NCBI GenBank assembly: GCA_947494545.1
Contig: CANLVH010000002.1
Location: 226,688-290,687, forward strand
Length of the DNA stretch: 64,000 bases
DNA from: an uncultured Mesonia sp.
GTDB lineage: Bacteria; Bacteroidota; Bacteroidia; Flavobacteriales; Flavobacteriaceae
Direction of reading: 5' to 3'
Positions 9,856 through 18,356 of the stretch are shown here, in pieces (the stretch's first letter is position 1; each line of letters begins with the position of its first letter). Made by a program: the position numbers and the translations under genes. The notes under the pieces were generated by a model. It did not search any database. It worked only from the letters and a program-made list of their open reading frames with translations, and was not told where the DNA came from.

Positions 9856-11862
9856 ATGAAGTTCAGTATAAAATCAGATTATAAACCAACCGGAGACCAG
9901 CCGGAAGCTATCAAACAACTCACTAAAGGAATTGATGGTAACGAAGCTTTTCAAACGCTTTTGGGAGTAACCGGTTCGGGGAAAACTTTTACTATGGCCA
10001 ATGTGGTAGAAGAAGTGCAACGCCCCACTTTGGTTTTGGCGCATAATAAAACTTTGGCCGCCCAATTATATAACGAGTTTAAAACTTTTTTCCCGGATAA
10101 CGCCGTAGAATATTTTGTTTCGTATTATGATTACTACCAACCGGAAGCTTATATACCTACGTCGGGAACTTACATAGAAAAAGATTTATCTATAAATGAT
10201 GAGATAGAAAAATTACGACTAAGCACTACTTCTTCTCTACTTTCAGGTCGTCGCGATGTTTTGGTGGTTGCATCGGTAAGTTGTTTATATGGTATTGGAA
10301 ATCCGGTAGAGTTTCAAAAAAATGTTATTTCGCTTAAGCGAGACCAGCAAATATCGCGTACAAAGCTTTTGCAACGTTTGGTGCAAAGTCTTTATGCTCG
10401 CACCGAAGGAGAATTCCATCACGGGAATTTTCGCATAAAAGGAGACACAGTAGATGTTTTTCCCGGTTATGCGGATGATGCTTTTAGAATTCACTTTTTT
10501 GGCGACGAAATTGAAGAAATAGAATCGTTTGACCCGGTTAGTAACGAAGTTTTAGAAAAATACGAACGTCTTACTATTTATCCGGCTAATATGTTTGTTA
10601 CTTCGCCGGACGTATTGAATAATGCCATAGACCAAATTACCTTAGATTTAGGAAAACAAGTAGATTATTTTAAAGATATAGGAAAACCTCTTGAAGCTAA
10701 ACGCTTGGAAGAACGTACCAACTTTGATTTGGAAATGATTAAAGAACTTGGTTATTGCTCGGGTATAGAAAACTATTCGCGCTATTTAGACGGTAGACAA
10801 CCCGGCAGTAGACCATTCTGTTTGTTAGACTATTTTCCGGATGATTATTTAATGATTGTAGACGAAAGTCACGTAACCATTCCGCAAGTTGGCGCAATGT
10901 ATGGCGGTGACCGGTCACGAAAAGAAAATTTGGTAGAATACGGTTTTCGTTTACCTGCCGCTATGGATAACCGCCCTTTAAAAATGGAAGAGTTTGAAGC
11001 TTTGCAAAATCAAGTGGTTTACGTAAGTGCCACACCAGCAGATTACGAATTGCAAAAAAGTGACGGTGTTTATGTTGAGCAAGTTATTAGACCTACCGGT
11101 TTGTTAGATCCGGTTATAGAAGTACGCCCAAGTTTAAACCAAATAGACGATTTGATTGAGGAAATTCAAATTCGGGTAGAGAAAGACCAACGTACTTTGG
11201 TGACTACTTTAACCAAAAGAATGGCAGAAGAGTTGACAAAGTATTTAAGCAGAATAGATATACGTTGTCGTTACATTCATAGCGATATAGATACTTTAGA
11301 GCGTGTAGAAATTATGCAAGATTTAAGGAGAGGTTTGTTTGATGTTTTAGTGGGTGTAAACTTATTGCGGGAAGGTTTAGATTTACCCGAAGTTTCTCTA
11401 GTAGCTATTTTAGATGCAGATAAAGAAGGCTTTTTACGCAGCAACCGTTCACTAACCCAAACCATTGGTAGAGCAGCGCGACATTTAGAAGGAAAAGCAA
11501 TAATGTATGCGGATAAAATTACCAATAGTATGCAAAAAACCATAGACGAAACAGAATATCGTCGGGAAAAGCAAATTGCTTATAACACCAAACATAAGAT
11601 TACGCCAACAGCACTAAAAAAATCTTTAGACAACACCTTAGCGGGGAAAAAAGTACAGCCTTACGAATTTAAACCGGCAGATAACCTAGAAGCCGCCGAA
11701 GAAGAAGTGGTTTATTTTGATGAAAGTCAGTTAGAAGATCGCATTAGAAATATCCGTAAAGAAATGGAAAAAGCTGCAAAAGAATTAGATTTTATGGCAG
11801 CAGCACGTTTTAGAGACGAAATAAAAATGTTGCAAGATAAATTAAAAAAGAAAAAGGTTTAA
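9856..11862 (+). CDS. uvrB: Excinuclease ABC subunit UvrB
   Basis: 668-residue DNA-damage recognition helicase of nucleotide excision repair; it receives damaged DNA from UvrA and recruits UvrC for the dual incision. Walker A GVTGSGKT is at residues 37-44, the beta-hairpin region (YYDYYQPEAYIP) follows at about 90-101, DESH and the SATP motif come later, and helicase motifs V and VI (GVNLLREGLDLPEVSLV, QTIGRAARH) are present. The C-terminal UVR motif that contacts UvrC is at about 628-663. Length is normal for the family. A clear purine-rich site (AGGAGAA) lies just before the ATG, which is uncommon in this phylum. Its 3' end converges on the cytochrome c maturation gene across a 321-base gap. 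Confidence 0.98.
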   Translation: MKFSIKSDYKPTGDQPEAIKQLTKGIDGNEAFQTLLGVTGSGKTFTMANVVEEVQRPTLVLAHNKTLAAQLYNEFKTFFPDNAVEYFVSYYDYYQPEAYIPTSGTYIEKDLSINDEIEKLRLSTTSSLLSGRRDVLVVASVSCLYGIGNPVEFQKNVISLKRDQQISRTKLLQRLVQSLYARTEGEFHHGNFRIKGDTVDVFPGYADDAFRIHFFGDEIEEIESFDPVSNEVLEKYERLTIYPANMFVTSPDVLNNAIDQITLDLGKQVDYFKDIGKPLEAKRLEERTNFDLEMIKELGYCSGIENYSRYLDGRQPGSRPFCLLDYFPDDYLMIVDESHVTIPQVGAMYGGDRSRKENLVEYGFRLPAAMDNRPLKMEEFEALQNQVVYVSATPADYELQKSDGVYVEQVIRPTGLLDPVIEVRPSLNQIDDLIEEIQIRVEKDQRTLVTTLTKRMAEELTKYLSRIDIRCRYIHSDIDTLERVEIMQDLRRGLFDVLVGVNLLREGLDLPEVSLVAILDADKEGFLRSNRSLTQTIGRAARHLEGKAIMYADKITNSMQKTIDETEYRREKQIAYNTKHKITPTALKKSLDNTLAGKKVQPYEFKPADNLEAAEEEVVYFDESQLEDRIRNIRKEMEKAAKELDFMAAARFRDEIKMLQDKLKKKKV

Positions 11863-11984
11863 ACTGATTTTAAAACGAAACGACTGCCCTCTATTTTGAT
11901 TAGAAATTTGTGAAGACAAAAAACCAATCTACGAATTTAAATTTTTTATTTTCAGTTCGATTTAATTCTAAGAAAGTTCAAAAA

Positions 11985-12040
11985 CTGTCAATTCGAGTAA
12001 TCCCGCACGTGTGAGATTGTATCGAGAATAGATTTTTGAA
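11985..12040. repeat. Candidate flavobacterial intergenic repeat
   Basis: This stretch starts CTGTCAATTCGAG and ends TATCGAGAATAGATTTTTG. It looks like the short dispersed intergenic element that I recall from many Flavobacteriaceae genomes (CTGTCAnTTCGAGT...TTGTATCGAGAA). Only one copy is in this window, so the repeat status rests on recall rather than on what can be shown here. Confidence 0.4.
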
Positions 12041-12080
12041 CCAAATAACTCCCCTTTTCTTTAATTGAAAATTTTTTAAA

Positions 12081-12146
12081 AATGGAAAAATCAATCTCAA
12101 AATCTATGTTTTTTTAGATTCGAAGATTGATTTTCCATTTCTTTTT
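12081..12146. terminator. Nested palindrome, likely bidirectional terminator
   Basis: Outer arms AATGGAAAAATCAATCT (12081-12097) and AGATTGATTTTCCATT (12124-12139) pair with one bulged A. Inside them AATCTA (12101-12106) and TAGATT (12115-12120) form a second stem. The right side runs into six Ts (12142-12147) and the left side is preceded by an A-rich tract, so a U-tract would follow the stem in either direction. It sits between two convergent genes, where a shared terminator is expected. Confidence 0.65.
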
Positions 12147-12183
12147 TAAAGCTTTAAAAATTTCATTGCTGTACTAATAGCAA

Positions 12184-15100
12184 TTACTTCTTATAAAACT
12201 TTTTATACTTCCGATAAGCTATTGCTCCTAAAACAAACCAACCTACCAAAGATCCTACAATAAATTTATAACTTATTATCTGATCTCCACTAGCATAAGA
12301 ATGCAAGCCGGTAAGGTAGAAGTTAACGCCAAAATAGGTCATTAGAATAGAACCAAAGGCTAAAATTGCTGCCCAGTTAAAAGCAAATCTACTACGTAAA
12401 CCGGGTACTAAACGCATGTGAATTACAAAAGCATAAATCATAATACTAATTAATGCCCAAGTTTCTTTCGGGTCCCAACCCCAATAACGTCCCCAACTTT
12501 CGTTAGCCCATTGGCCGCCTAAAAAGTTACCAATTGTAAGTAAAACTAAACCAACGGTAAGCGCTAGTTCTGTAATAATGGTAAGTTCTTTTATATTTAG
12601 GCTCATTTTGCTTCTATTCTTCTCATTGGTAAAAATCATAAGAAGAAGCGAGGTTAAACCTAAAATCATACCCAACGTAAACGGTCCGTAACTTGCTACA
12701 ATTACCGCAACGTGAATCATTAACCAATAAGAATCTAATACCGGTGCTAGATTGGCTATAGAAGGATCCATCCAGTTCCAATGTGCAACCATCAAAATCA
12801 TAGAGGTTACAAAAGCGGTTGCCGCAGTAGTAAGATCACTTTTTCGGCCAAAAGCCAACCCAAAAAACATTGTTGCCCAAGCAACATAAATAATACTTTC
12901 GTAAGCATCACTCCACGGAGCGTGACCAGAAATATACCAGCGTGCAATTAACGCCAAAGTGTGTAAAATAAACAGGACAAAAATTATTATCTGACTTGCT
13001 TTTACCAAATAACCAATAGATTTTTTGTTGTAAAATATTTGTACAATTACCAGTACAAACATTACCAAACCTGCCAACATGTATTGCCAAAACAAATTTC
13101 TAAAAACGTCGTATTCGTTGTAGAGTATTTCGAGTTCTACTTTTCTTTCAGATGGTAAAACTTCTGAGCCGTATTTTTTTTGGAAACCTTTTATGCTTTC
13201 TAAAATATCATTAGACTTGCTGTAATCTCCCGTAGTTTTAGCCGTTTGAATTGTCTGCATATATAAAGGAAGCACTTTATGTACATATAGAGAATCCGGT
13301 CCTTTAAATTTATCGGCGTAATCTTTTAACATCGGGAAAGAAATCCATTTGTTGTTTGGATCGTTTGGAATGGGAAAAATTCGTAAAATTCTTCCTTCCA
13401 AAGCATTGTATAATAAATTCACTTTTTCGTCTGCAGAAATGAAATCTTTTTGAAATTGATTTTTAACTTTTGCGCGATAGGCTTCTTCTAAAAACGGACT
13501 TAACTTATATGTTCCGGTAGCATCAAAAAATTGTGCCAACCTAACGTGTTTTTCGCCTTCTTTAATACCTAAAATATGGTGTAAACTATCGTTTTTTGCC
13601 TTTATGGAAATAAGTGGTACGTTATACCATAAAGTCGGATTTTCTGTCATAGAAAACAGCACTTGATCCGGGTTTAAACCCTCATACTCGTTACTTTTAC
13701 TAAGTTTACGAAGCAACTCAGATGAATAGGTATTCGCAGGTTTCATCCTACCGCCGGCATCTTGAATTACCAATCTACCAAATTTTGCAGCGTGATCTTT
13801 TGAGATAGCGCTAATTTTTAAAACCGAATCTATTCTTGATTTCGGGATTTCTACCGGCTCCGCAGCGTGATGTGCGTGTTCTTCTACCTGACTATGGTCT
13901 GGTTCGTTAATTTTGCCGGAAGTAGCGTCTTGTGCAAAGCCAGAAAAACCGAACAATATTAAAAGTAAACTAGCCATTTTGGCTTTTTTCTTCTTCAGTT
14001 TTTTCAACTGCGCTTCTAATTTTCCAAAACGTGAACCTTTGTCAAATAAAATCCACATTAAGCCAATGTATAATAAAAAGTATCCTATATAAGTAATCCA
14101 AGTTCCCCACCAGTCGTGGTTTACAGAAAGAATGGTTCCTTTCTCGTCTGCATCAAAACTAGCTTGAAAAAAACGATAACCTTTATAATCTAATACGTGG
14201 TTCATATAAATTTCGTGCGGAGTAGATTCTCCGTTATCTATCAACTCTACTTTACTTTTAAAAGCTGCATAACTTGGGGTGGGATTATCTGCTGTACCCG
14301 GGTGTTTTTCTGCTATAAAATCGTTTAATTTTATGGCAAAAGGCAACTCGTATTCTTTACTTCCGTAACGAACATTTATTTCTAAATCGCCTAATTCTAC
14401 AGTTTTATAATCGTTTACAATTCCTCTTGCTCCCAAAAGCTTAACAGTTTTGGTTCCTGCTTCTGAGGTTACTTGCAACACAACGCCGTCCGGTTGGCCA
14501 TCTTGATTTACTTCGGTGTCAACCATATCATAGCGACCTTTTACTGCTTCTTCTGGAAATACAAACTGCATTCCTGCCATATTATATAAAGAACGCAGCG
14601 CTAACTTTTGCGTGGAGTCTTTGGCAACATCACTTTGTTTTTGGTCTGACATTCGCATATAAGTTCCTTCAAAAGGAGATCTTATTTTGTATTCGCCATT
14701 TTCCCATAAAATATTTATTGCGCCTTCGGTAGGTTTATTAAAAGCAAAAAGTACATTATGTAAACTGGTAATTTCTCCTTCTTTAAGAAAATGATCGTGT
14801 CTTGACCCACCACCGGCTTCTACAATTTTTAGGAAATTATCGCCATTTTCGTCTTTTACCAAACCTTCTTTTGCGCCGTGAATAAAGTCTACCACTTCAA
14901 ACTGCACTTTTTGTCCTTTAAAATCTGTGGTAATTGTAGTAGAGTTATCTACTCCGGGCGCCAAAGTTAGCTCGTGCTCTTGAGAGCGGCGTAAAGGTTG
15001 GCCTTCGTGTTCGCCGTCTATTAAAGTGGTTAAATATGTCTTTTCTGAAAGCATGGTGTTAGAAACCTCGCCTTCTCTAATTGGCATTATACCTTCGTAA

Positions 15101-15402
15101 CCTATATATCGTGTTACTCCTGCACCAACAATTATTAAAAAGAAAGATGCATGTAATAAGAGTGTACTAAGTTTTTCTTTGGTTAGTAGGCGATATCTTT
15201 TTATGTTTCCGGCAAAATTTATGGCAAATAATAACATAATTGCTTCAAACCACCAGGCATTATAAATCCAAACCCGTGCGGTTGCCGTTGTATAAGAATT
15301 TTCGACAAAAGTCCCAACGGCCATAGCAATTGCAAAAACTATAAATAAAACAGCCATTAATCGAGTGGAGAATAAGATACTCGCAAGCTTTTTTTGAATC
15401 AT
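12184..15402 (-). CDS. ccsBA: Cytochrome c biogenesis protein, ResB-CcsA fusion
   Basis: 1072-residue membrane protein of System II cytochrome c maturation, which carries haem out and ligates it to apocytochromes. The N-terminal half is ResB/CcsB-like: membrane segments near 15-35, 50-65 and 78-97, a large periplasmic domain, then a membrane segment near 440-460. A Lys-rich stretch and a signal-like hydrophobic segment (about 475-490) follow, then a periplasmic domain beginning with His-rich sequence. The CcsA half has multiple membrane segments and the haem-handling WGWDPKETW motif at about 973-981. I chose the ATG at 15402: a GTG eight codons upstream overlaps a good -7 promoter element. 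The gene stands alone, converging on uvrB. Confidence 0.93.
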   Translation of the reverse strand: MIQKKLASILFSTRLMAVLFIVFAIAMAVGTFVENSYTTATARVWIYNAWWFEAIMLLFAINFAGNIKRYRLLTKEKLSTLLLHASFFLIIVGAGVTRYIGYEGIMPIREGEVSNTMLSEKTYLTTLIDGEHEGQPLRRSQEHELTLAPGVDNSTTITTDFKGQKVQFEVVDFIHGAKEGLVKDENGDNFLKIVEAGGGSRHDHFLKEGEITSLHNVLFAFNKPTEGAINILWENGEYKIRSPFEGTYMRMSDQKQSDVAKDSTQKLALRSLYNMAGMQFVFPEEAVKGRYDMVDTEVNQDGQPDGVVLQVTSEAGTKTVKLLGARGIVNDYKTVELGDLEINVRYGSKEYELPFAIKLNDFIAEKHPGTADNPTPSYAAFKSKVELIDNGESTPHEIYMNHVLDYKGYRFFQASFDADEKGTILSVNHDWWGTWITYIGYFLLYIGLMWILFDKGSRFGKLEAQLKKLKKKKAKMASLLLILFGFSGFAQDATSGKINEPDHSQVEEHAHHAAEPVEIPKSRIDSVLKISAISKDHAAKFGRLVIQDAGGRMKPANTYSSELLRKLSKSNEYEGLNPDQVLFSMTENPTLWYNVPLISIKAKNDSLHHILGIKEGEKHVRLAQFFDATGTYKLSPFLEEAYRAKVKNQFQKDFISADEKVNLLYNALEGRILRIFPIPNDPNNKWISFPMLKDYADKFKGPDSLYVHKVLPLYMQTIQTAKTTGDYSKSNDILESIKGFQKKYGSEVLPSERKVELEILYNEYDVFRNLFWQYMLAGLVMFVLVIVQIFYNKKSIGYLVKASQIIIFVLFILHTLALIARWYISGHAPWSDAYESIIYVAWATMFFGLAFGRKSDLTTAATAFVTSMILMVAHWNWMDPSIANLAPVLDSYWLMIHVAVIVASYGPFTLGMILGLTSLLLMIFTNEKNRSKMSLNIKELTIITELALTVGLVLLTIGNFLGGQWANESWGRYWGWDPKETWALISIMIYAFVIHMRLVPGLRSRFAFNWAAILAFGSILMTYFGVNFYLTGLHSYASGDQIISYKFIVGSLVGWFVLGAIAYRKYKKFYKK

Positions 15403-15425
15403 GGATAGCGTATTTAAAAACTGCA

Positions 15426-15459
15426 CAAATTTATTGAATTTACTTCGATTTTAAGACAA
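15426..15459 (-). promoter_or_regulatory. Promoter of the ResB-CcsA gene
   Basis: On the minus strand TTG (15459-15457) is followed after 23 bases by TAAATTTG (15433-15426), an exact -7 match. The leader would be about 20 bases to the ATG at 15402. The upstream alternative GTG start uses the last G of the -7 element, which argues against that longer start. Confidence 0.5.
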
Positions 15460-15528
15460 AATTCACGGGTAAAGTCCACCGAAAAATGTTAATTTTAAGA
15501 AGCCACGCTTATTTTATATTTTAGCTCT

Positions 15529-16287
15529 ATGATACAAATAACCCTTTTAGGAACCGGCAATGTAGCCACGCATTTATTTAAAGTTTTGCACGCTGCTGAT
15601 AATGTGAAAATTAACCAAATTTATAACCATAGCTTGGCAAATTTAACCCCTTTTGAAAAAGCGGTAAAAACCACTACAAATTTAGAAGAGTTAGAAGAAA
15701 GTGATGTTTTTATTGTAGCGCTAAAAGATGACTTTATGGAAGAAACCATAAAAAAAATAGCAAAACCAGGACGATTAATTGCGCATACTTCCGGCAGTTT
15801 ACCACTTTTACAGAAAAATTGTAGAAATGCAGTTTTTTATCCATTACAAACTTTCTCTAAAAATACAGCTGTAGACTTTACGGAAATTCCGCTTTGTTTA
15901 GAAACAGAACATAAAGAAGACTATGCTATTTTAGAAAATTTAGCCAAAAGTATCAGTAAAAAAGTATATACAATTTCTACTTTGCAACGCAAATCTTTAC
16001 ACCTTTCGGCTGTATTTGTTTGCAATTTTGTAAATCATCTTTACGGAATTGGAGAAGATCTCTGTAAAGAAAATCAAGTACCCTACTCTATTTTAACCAG
16101 CTTAATTAGAGAAACTGCTCAAAAAGCAACAAAAAACTCTCCTTCAGAAGTACAAACCGGTCCGGCTATAAGAAACGATCAAGAAACCATAAACCGGCAT
16201 TTATCGCAATTAAGTTCGGCTAATTTTAAAGAAATTTATACCTTGCTCACCCAATCAATTCAAAACAAACATGGCAAAAAATTATAA
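15529..16287 (+). CDS. DUF2520 / Rossmann-fold oxidoreductase-like protein
   Basis: 252 residues. The N-terminus has the dinucleotide-binding pattern ITLLGTGNVATHL (residues 4-16) of the NADP-binding Rossmann family (F420-dependent NADP reductase/ProC-like). The C-terminal half (about 125-245) is the helical DUF2520 domain with the LHLSAVFVCNFVNHLY and GPAIRNDQETINRHL signatures. The reaction is not established; proteins of this type are generally annotated as putative NAD(P) oxidoreductases. It overlaps kdsC by 17 bases and heads the run DUF2520-kdsC-prenyltransferase-maf, so it is probably co-transcribed with them. Confidence 0.85.
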   Translation: MIQITLLGTGNVATHLFKVLHAADNVKINQIYNHSLANLTPFEKAVKTTTNLEELEESDVFIVALKDDFMEETIKKIAKPGRLIAHTSGSLPLLQKNCRNAVFYPLQTFSKNTAVDFTEIPLCLETEHKEDYAILENLAKSISKKVYTISTLQRKSLHLSAVFVCNFVNHLYGIGEDLCKENQVPYSILTSLIRETAQKATKNSPSEVQTGPAIRNDQETINRHLSQLSSANFKEIYTLLTQSIQNKHGKKL

Positions 16288-16777
16288 GGAAATTTTAAAC
16301 GATATTAACACGTTTGTTTTTGACGTAGACGGCGTTTTAACAAACGGTTCTATTTTGGTTTCTACCGAAGGAGAATTGTTGCGCTCTATGAATATTAAAG
16401 ATGGTTACGCGCTAAAACAAGCAATAAAAAAAGGTTATACGGTATGTATAATTTCTGGTGGTAAAAACGAAGGCGTGCGCAAACGCTTACGTAATCTTGG
16501 TATAACCGATATTTATTTGGGCATAGAAGATAAAGTAGAATGTTTAGACGAGTTTTTTGATATTTACGGAATAAAACCGGAGAACGTAGCTTATATGGGA
16601 GACGATTTGCCAGATACACACCCAATGAAGTTGATTGGCTTACCAACTTGCCCCCAAGATGCCGTAAATGAAGTGAAAAACATTGCAAAATATGTGTCGC
16701 ATAAAAAAGGTGGCGAAGGCTGTGTACGCGATTTGATAGAACAAGTTTTGCGCGTACAAGGAAACTGGAACAATTAA
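16271..16777 (+). CDS. kdsC: Kdo-8-phosphate phosphatase (HAD family, KdsC-like)
   Basis: 168-residue HAD phosphatase of the C0 (capless) type. It releases phosphate from 3-deoxy-D-manno-octulosonate 8-phosphate, giving Kdo for the lipopolysaccharide inner core. The catalytic loop FVFDVDGVLTNG places the nucleophile and acid at Asp18 and Asp20; motif II is IISGGKNEGV and motif III MGDDLPD. The C-terminal KKGGEGCVRDLIEQVL tail closes the neighbouring active site in the tetramer. Length is typical. It overlaps the preceding gene by 17 bases. The next Kdo step, CMP activation, is encoded in this window at 30314-32188. Close relatives acting on other sugar-acid phosphates cannot be excluded. Confidence 0.9.
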   Translation: MAKNYKEILNDINTFVFDVDGVLTNGSILVSTEGELLRSMNIKDGYALKQAIKKGYTVCIISGGKNEGVRKRLRNLGITDIYLGIEDKVECLDEFFDIYGIKPENVAYMGDDLPDTHPMKLIGLPTCPQDAVNEVKNIAKYVSHKKGGEGCVRDLIEQVLRVQGNWNN

Positions 16778-16797
16778 CCCCCTAAATTTACCCTAAC

Positions 16798-17709
16798 GTG
16801 AAATACCTCAAATTGCTTAGATGGCAAAACCTGTTAATGCTTGCGGCCACCCAACTCATTATAAAATATTACCTTTTTGAACCCTTTAATATTGCCATAA
16901 CCCTAAACGATTTTGGTTTTGCTTTACTTGTACTTTCTACGCTTTTTCTAGCTGCCGGCGGCAATGTAATTAACGATGTTTTTGATAGAGAAATAGATAG
17001 AGTAAACCAACCCAAAAAGCAATTAATTGGCAAAAGTATAAGCGAAAAAACCGGCTATAATTTATTTCTCATCTTTAATATAATAGGTGTTGGTATTGGC
17101 TTTTATCTCTCCAATTTAATACAAAGACCGGAGTTTGCCGCAATCTTTATAGGTATCTCTGCCTTGTTATATTTATATTCTTCTTATATAAAATCGTATG
17201 CCGTAGTGGGCAATTTACTAATAAGTATTTTGGTTGCAATGAGCATAATTATTGTAGGAATTTTTGATTTGATGCCGGCAATTACTACCTATAACCAAAA
17301 ATCGCAGCTTACCATATTTTCTATTTTATTAGACTATGCAATTTTTGCTTTTCTTATTAATTTTATTCGGGAAATTGTAAAAGACCAACAAGATATAAAC
17401 GGCGATCATAAAGCCGGGTTAAAAACGTTGCCAATTTTATTAGGCCAAGAACGCGTTAATAAAATAGTCTTTGTACTACTACTTTTACCTTTGGCAGCTA
17501 GTATATATTATATTTATAATTATTTATACGCCCAAACCTTAGCGGTCTTATATGTTTTGACATTTATTGTTGCTCCTTTACTTTACGGAATGGTAAAAAT
17601 ATGGACAGCAAAAACCGCTAAAAATTATAGCCTTATTAGTATGGTCCTAAAAATGATATTGGTTTTTGGTATTTTATCGTTAAGTCTCTATCAATTTATT
17701 TTGCAATGA
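16798..17709 (+). CDS. UbiA-family prenyltransferase (GGGP geranylgeranyltransferase-like)
   Basis: 303-residue membrane enzyme of the UbiA superfamily with about eight to nine hydrophobic segments. The two Asp-rich motifs that bind prenyl diphosphate through Mg are seen: NVINDVFDREIDRVNQP near residues 56-72 and REIVKDQQDINGDHKAG near 190-206. Bacteroidota proteins of this type are usually annotated as geranylgeranylglycerol-phosphate geranylgeranyltransferase, the archaeal ether-lipid enzyme; the real substrate in flavobacteria is unclear, and menaquinone- or haem-type prenylation are alternatives. The start is GTG at 16798 and no better ATG is nearby. Its stop overlaps the maf start by four bases (ATGA), implying translational coupling. 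Confidence 0.8.
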   Translation: MKYLKLLRWQNLLMLAATQLIIKYYLFEPFNIAITLNDFGFALLVLSTLFLAAGGNVINDVFDREIDRVNQPKKQLIGKSISEKTGYNLFLIFNIIGVGIGFYLSNLIQRPEFAAIFIGISALLYLYSSYIKSYAVVGNLLISILVAMSIIIVGIFDLMPAITTYNQKSQLTIFSILLDYAIFAFLINFIREIVKDQQDINGDHKAGLKTLPILLGQERVNKIVFVLLLLPLAASIYYIYNYLYAQTLAVLYVLTFIVAPLLYGMVKIWTAKTAKNYSLISMVLKMILVFGILSLSLYQFILQ

Positions 17710-18290
17710 TTTTAACCGAGAAACTTCAAAAAAAAAATATAATTCTTGCGTCCGCTTCGCCGCGAAGGCAACAATTTTTAAAAGATTTAGGTCTCTCCTA
17801 TTCCTTAAAATTAAAATCCGTAGAAGAAGTTTATCCGGAAAATTTAACTCCAAAAGAAATAGCCATTTACTTGGCAAAACTAAAAGCAAAAGCCTTTGAA
17901 GAAAGCTTACGCCCAAATGATTTACTAATTACGGGAGACACTATAGTTTGTTTAAACAAAGAAGTTTTAGGAAAACCAAAAGATGCCGCACAAGCTAAAG
18001 AAATGCTTTTAAATTTATCCGGTAAAAAACACCAAGTAATCTCTTCTGTATGCTTAAAAAGTAATTTAAAAACAGTAAGTTTTTACGATAGTACAAACGT
18101 TTTCTTTAAGGAATTATCGCTTGCAGAAATAGATTTTTATATAGAAAACTTCTCTCCTTTTGACAAAGCCGGGGCTTACGGTATACAAGAATGGATAGGT
18201 AAAATTGGCGTAGAAAAAATAGAAGGTTCGTATTTTACCGTTATGGGAATGCCCGTACACTTACTATATAAAGAACTACTGAAATTTTAG
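17706..18290 (+). CDS. maf: Maf-like nucleoside triphosphate pyrophosphatase
   Basis: 194-residue house-cleaning enzyme that hydrolyses non-canonical or modified nucleoside triphosphates to monophosphates. The Maf signature ILASASPRRQQFL is at residues 13-25. The conserved ITGDTIVC and GKPKDAAQAKEML segments follow, and FDKAGAYGIQEW carries the second catalytic cluster. The YhdE/dTTPase-UTPase subtype seems likeliest from the QEW ending. It starts inside the stop codon of the prenyltransferase gene and ends the run. Length is normal. Confidence 0.93.
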   Translation: MILTEKLQKKNIILASASPRRQQFLKDLGLSYSLKLKSVEEVYPENLTPKEIAIYLAKLKAKAFEESLRPNDLLITGDTIVCLNKEVLGKPKDAAQAKEMLLNLSGKKHQVISSVCLKSNLKTVSFYDSTNVFFKELSLAEIDFYIENFSPFDKAGAYGIQEWIGKIGVEKIEGSYFTVMGMPVHLLYKELLKF

Positions 18291-18321
18291 TTAAGTTTTA
18301 CCTTTCAATTGCTTTTAGAAG

Positions 18322-18329
18322 TATCTTTG
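18322..18329 (+). promoter_or_regulatory. Candidate -7 element for the MscS-type channel gene
   Basis: TATCTTTG is an exact -7 consensus match 27 bases before the ATG at 18357. A TTG at 18309-18311 is too close (10 bases) to be the matching -33 element. A second promoter inside the maf run is plausible. Confidence 0.45.
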
Positions 18330-18356
18330 CCAAAAATTTGAAATATCTTAAAAAAA

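Larger units (their letters stand above)
11863..12183. other. Convergent intergenic region, 321 bases, no gene
   Basis: The gap lies between the stop codons of uvrB and the ResB-CcsA gene. I find no open frame or RNA family in it. It holds a REP-like stretch (11985-12040) and a nested palindrome (12081-12139), both listed separately. The first 120 bases are AT-rich, with nothing else recognisable. Confidence 0.7.

Noticed and set aside
11863..12183. tRNA or other RNA gene in the uvrB gap
   Set aside because: No cloverleaf arms, no TTCRA T-loop and no family signature; only repeats and hairpins.
15403..15426. Eight extra residues at the N-terminus of ResB-CcsA from a GTG start
   Set aside because: The GTG uses the last base of an exact -7 promoter element; the ATG at 15402 fits better.
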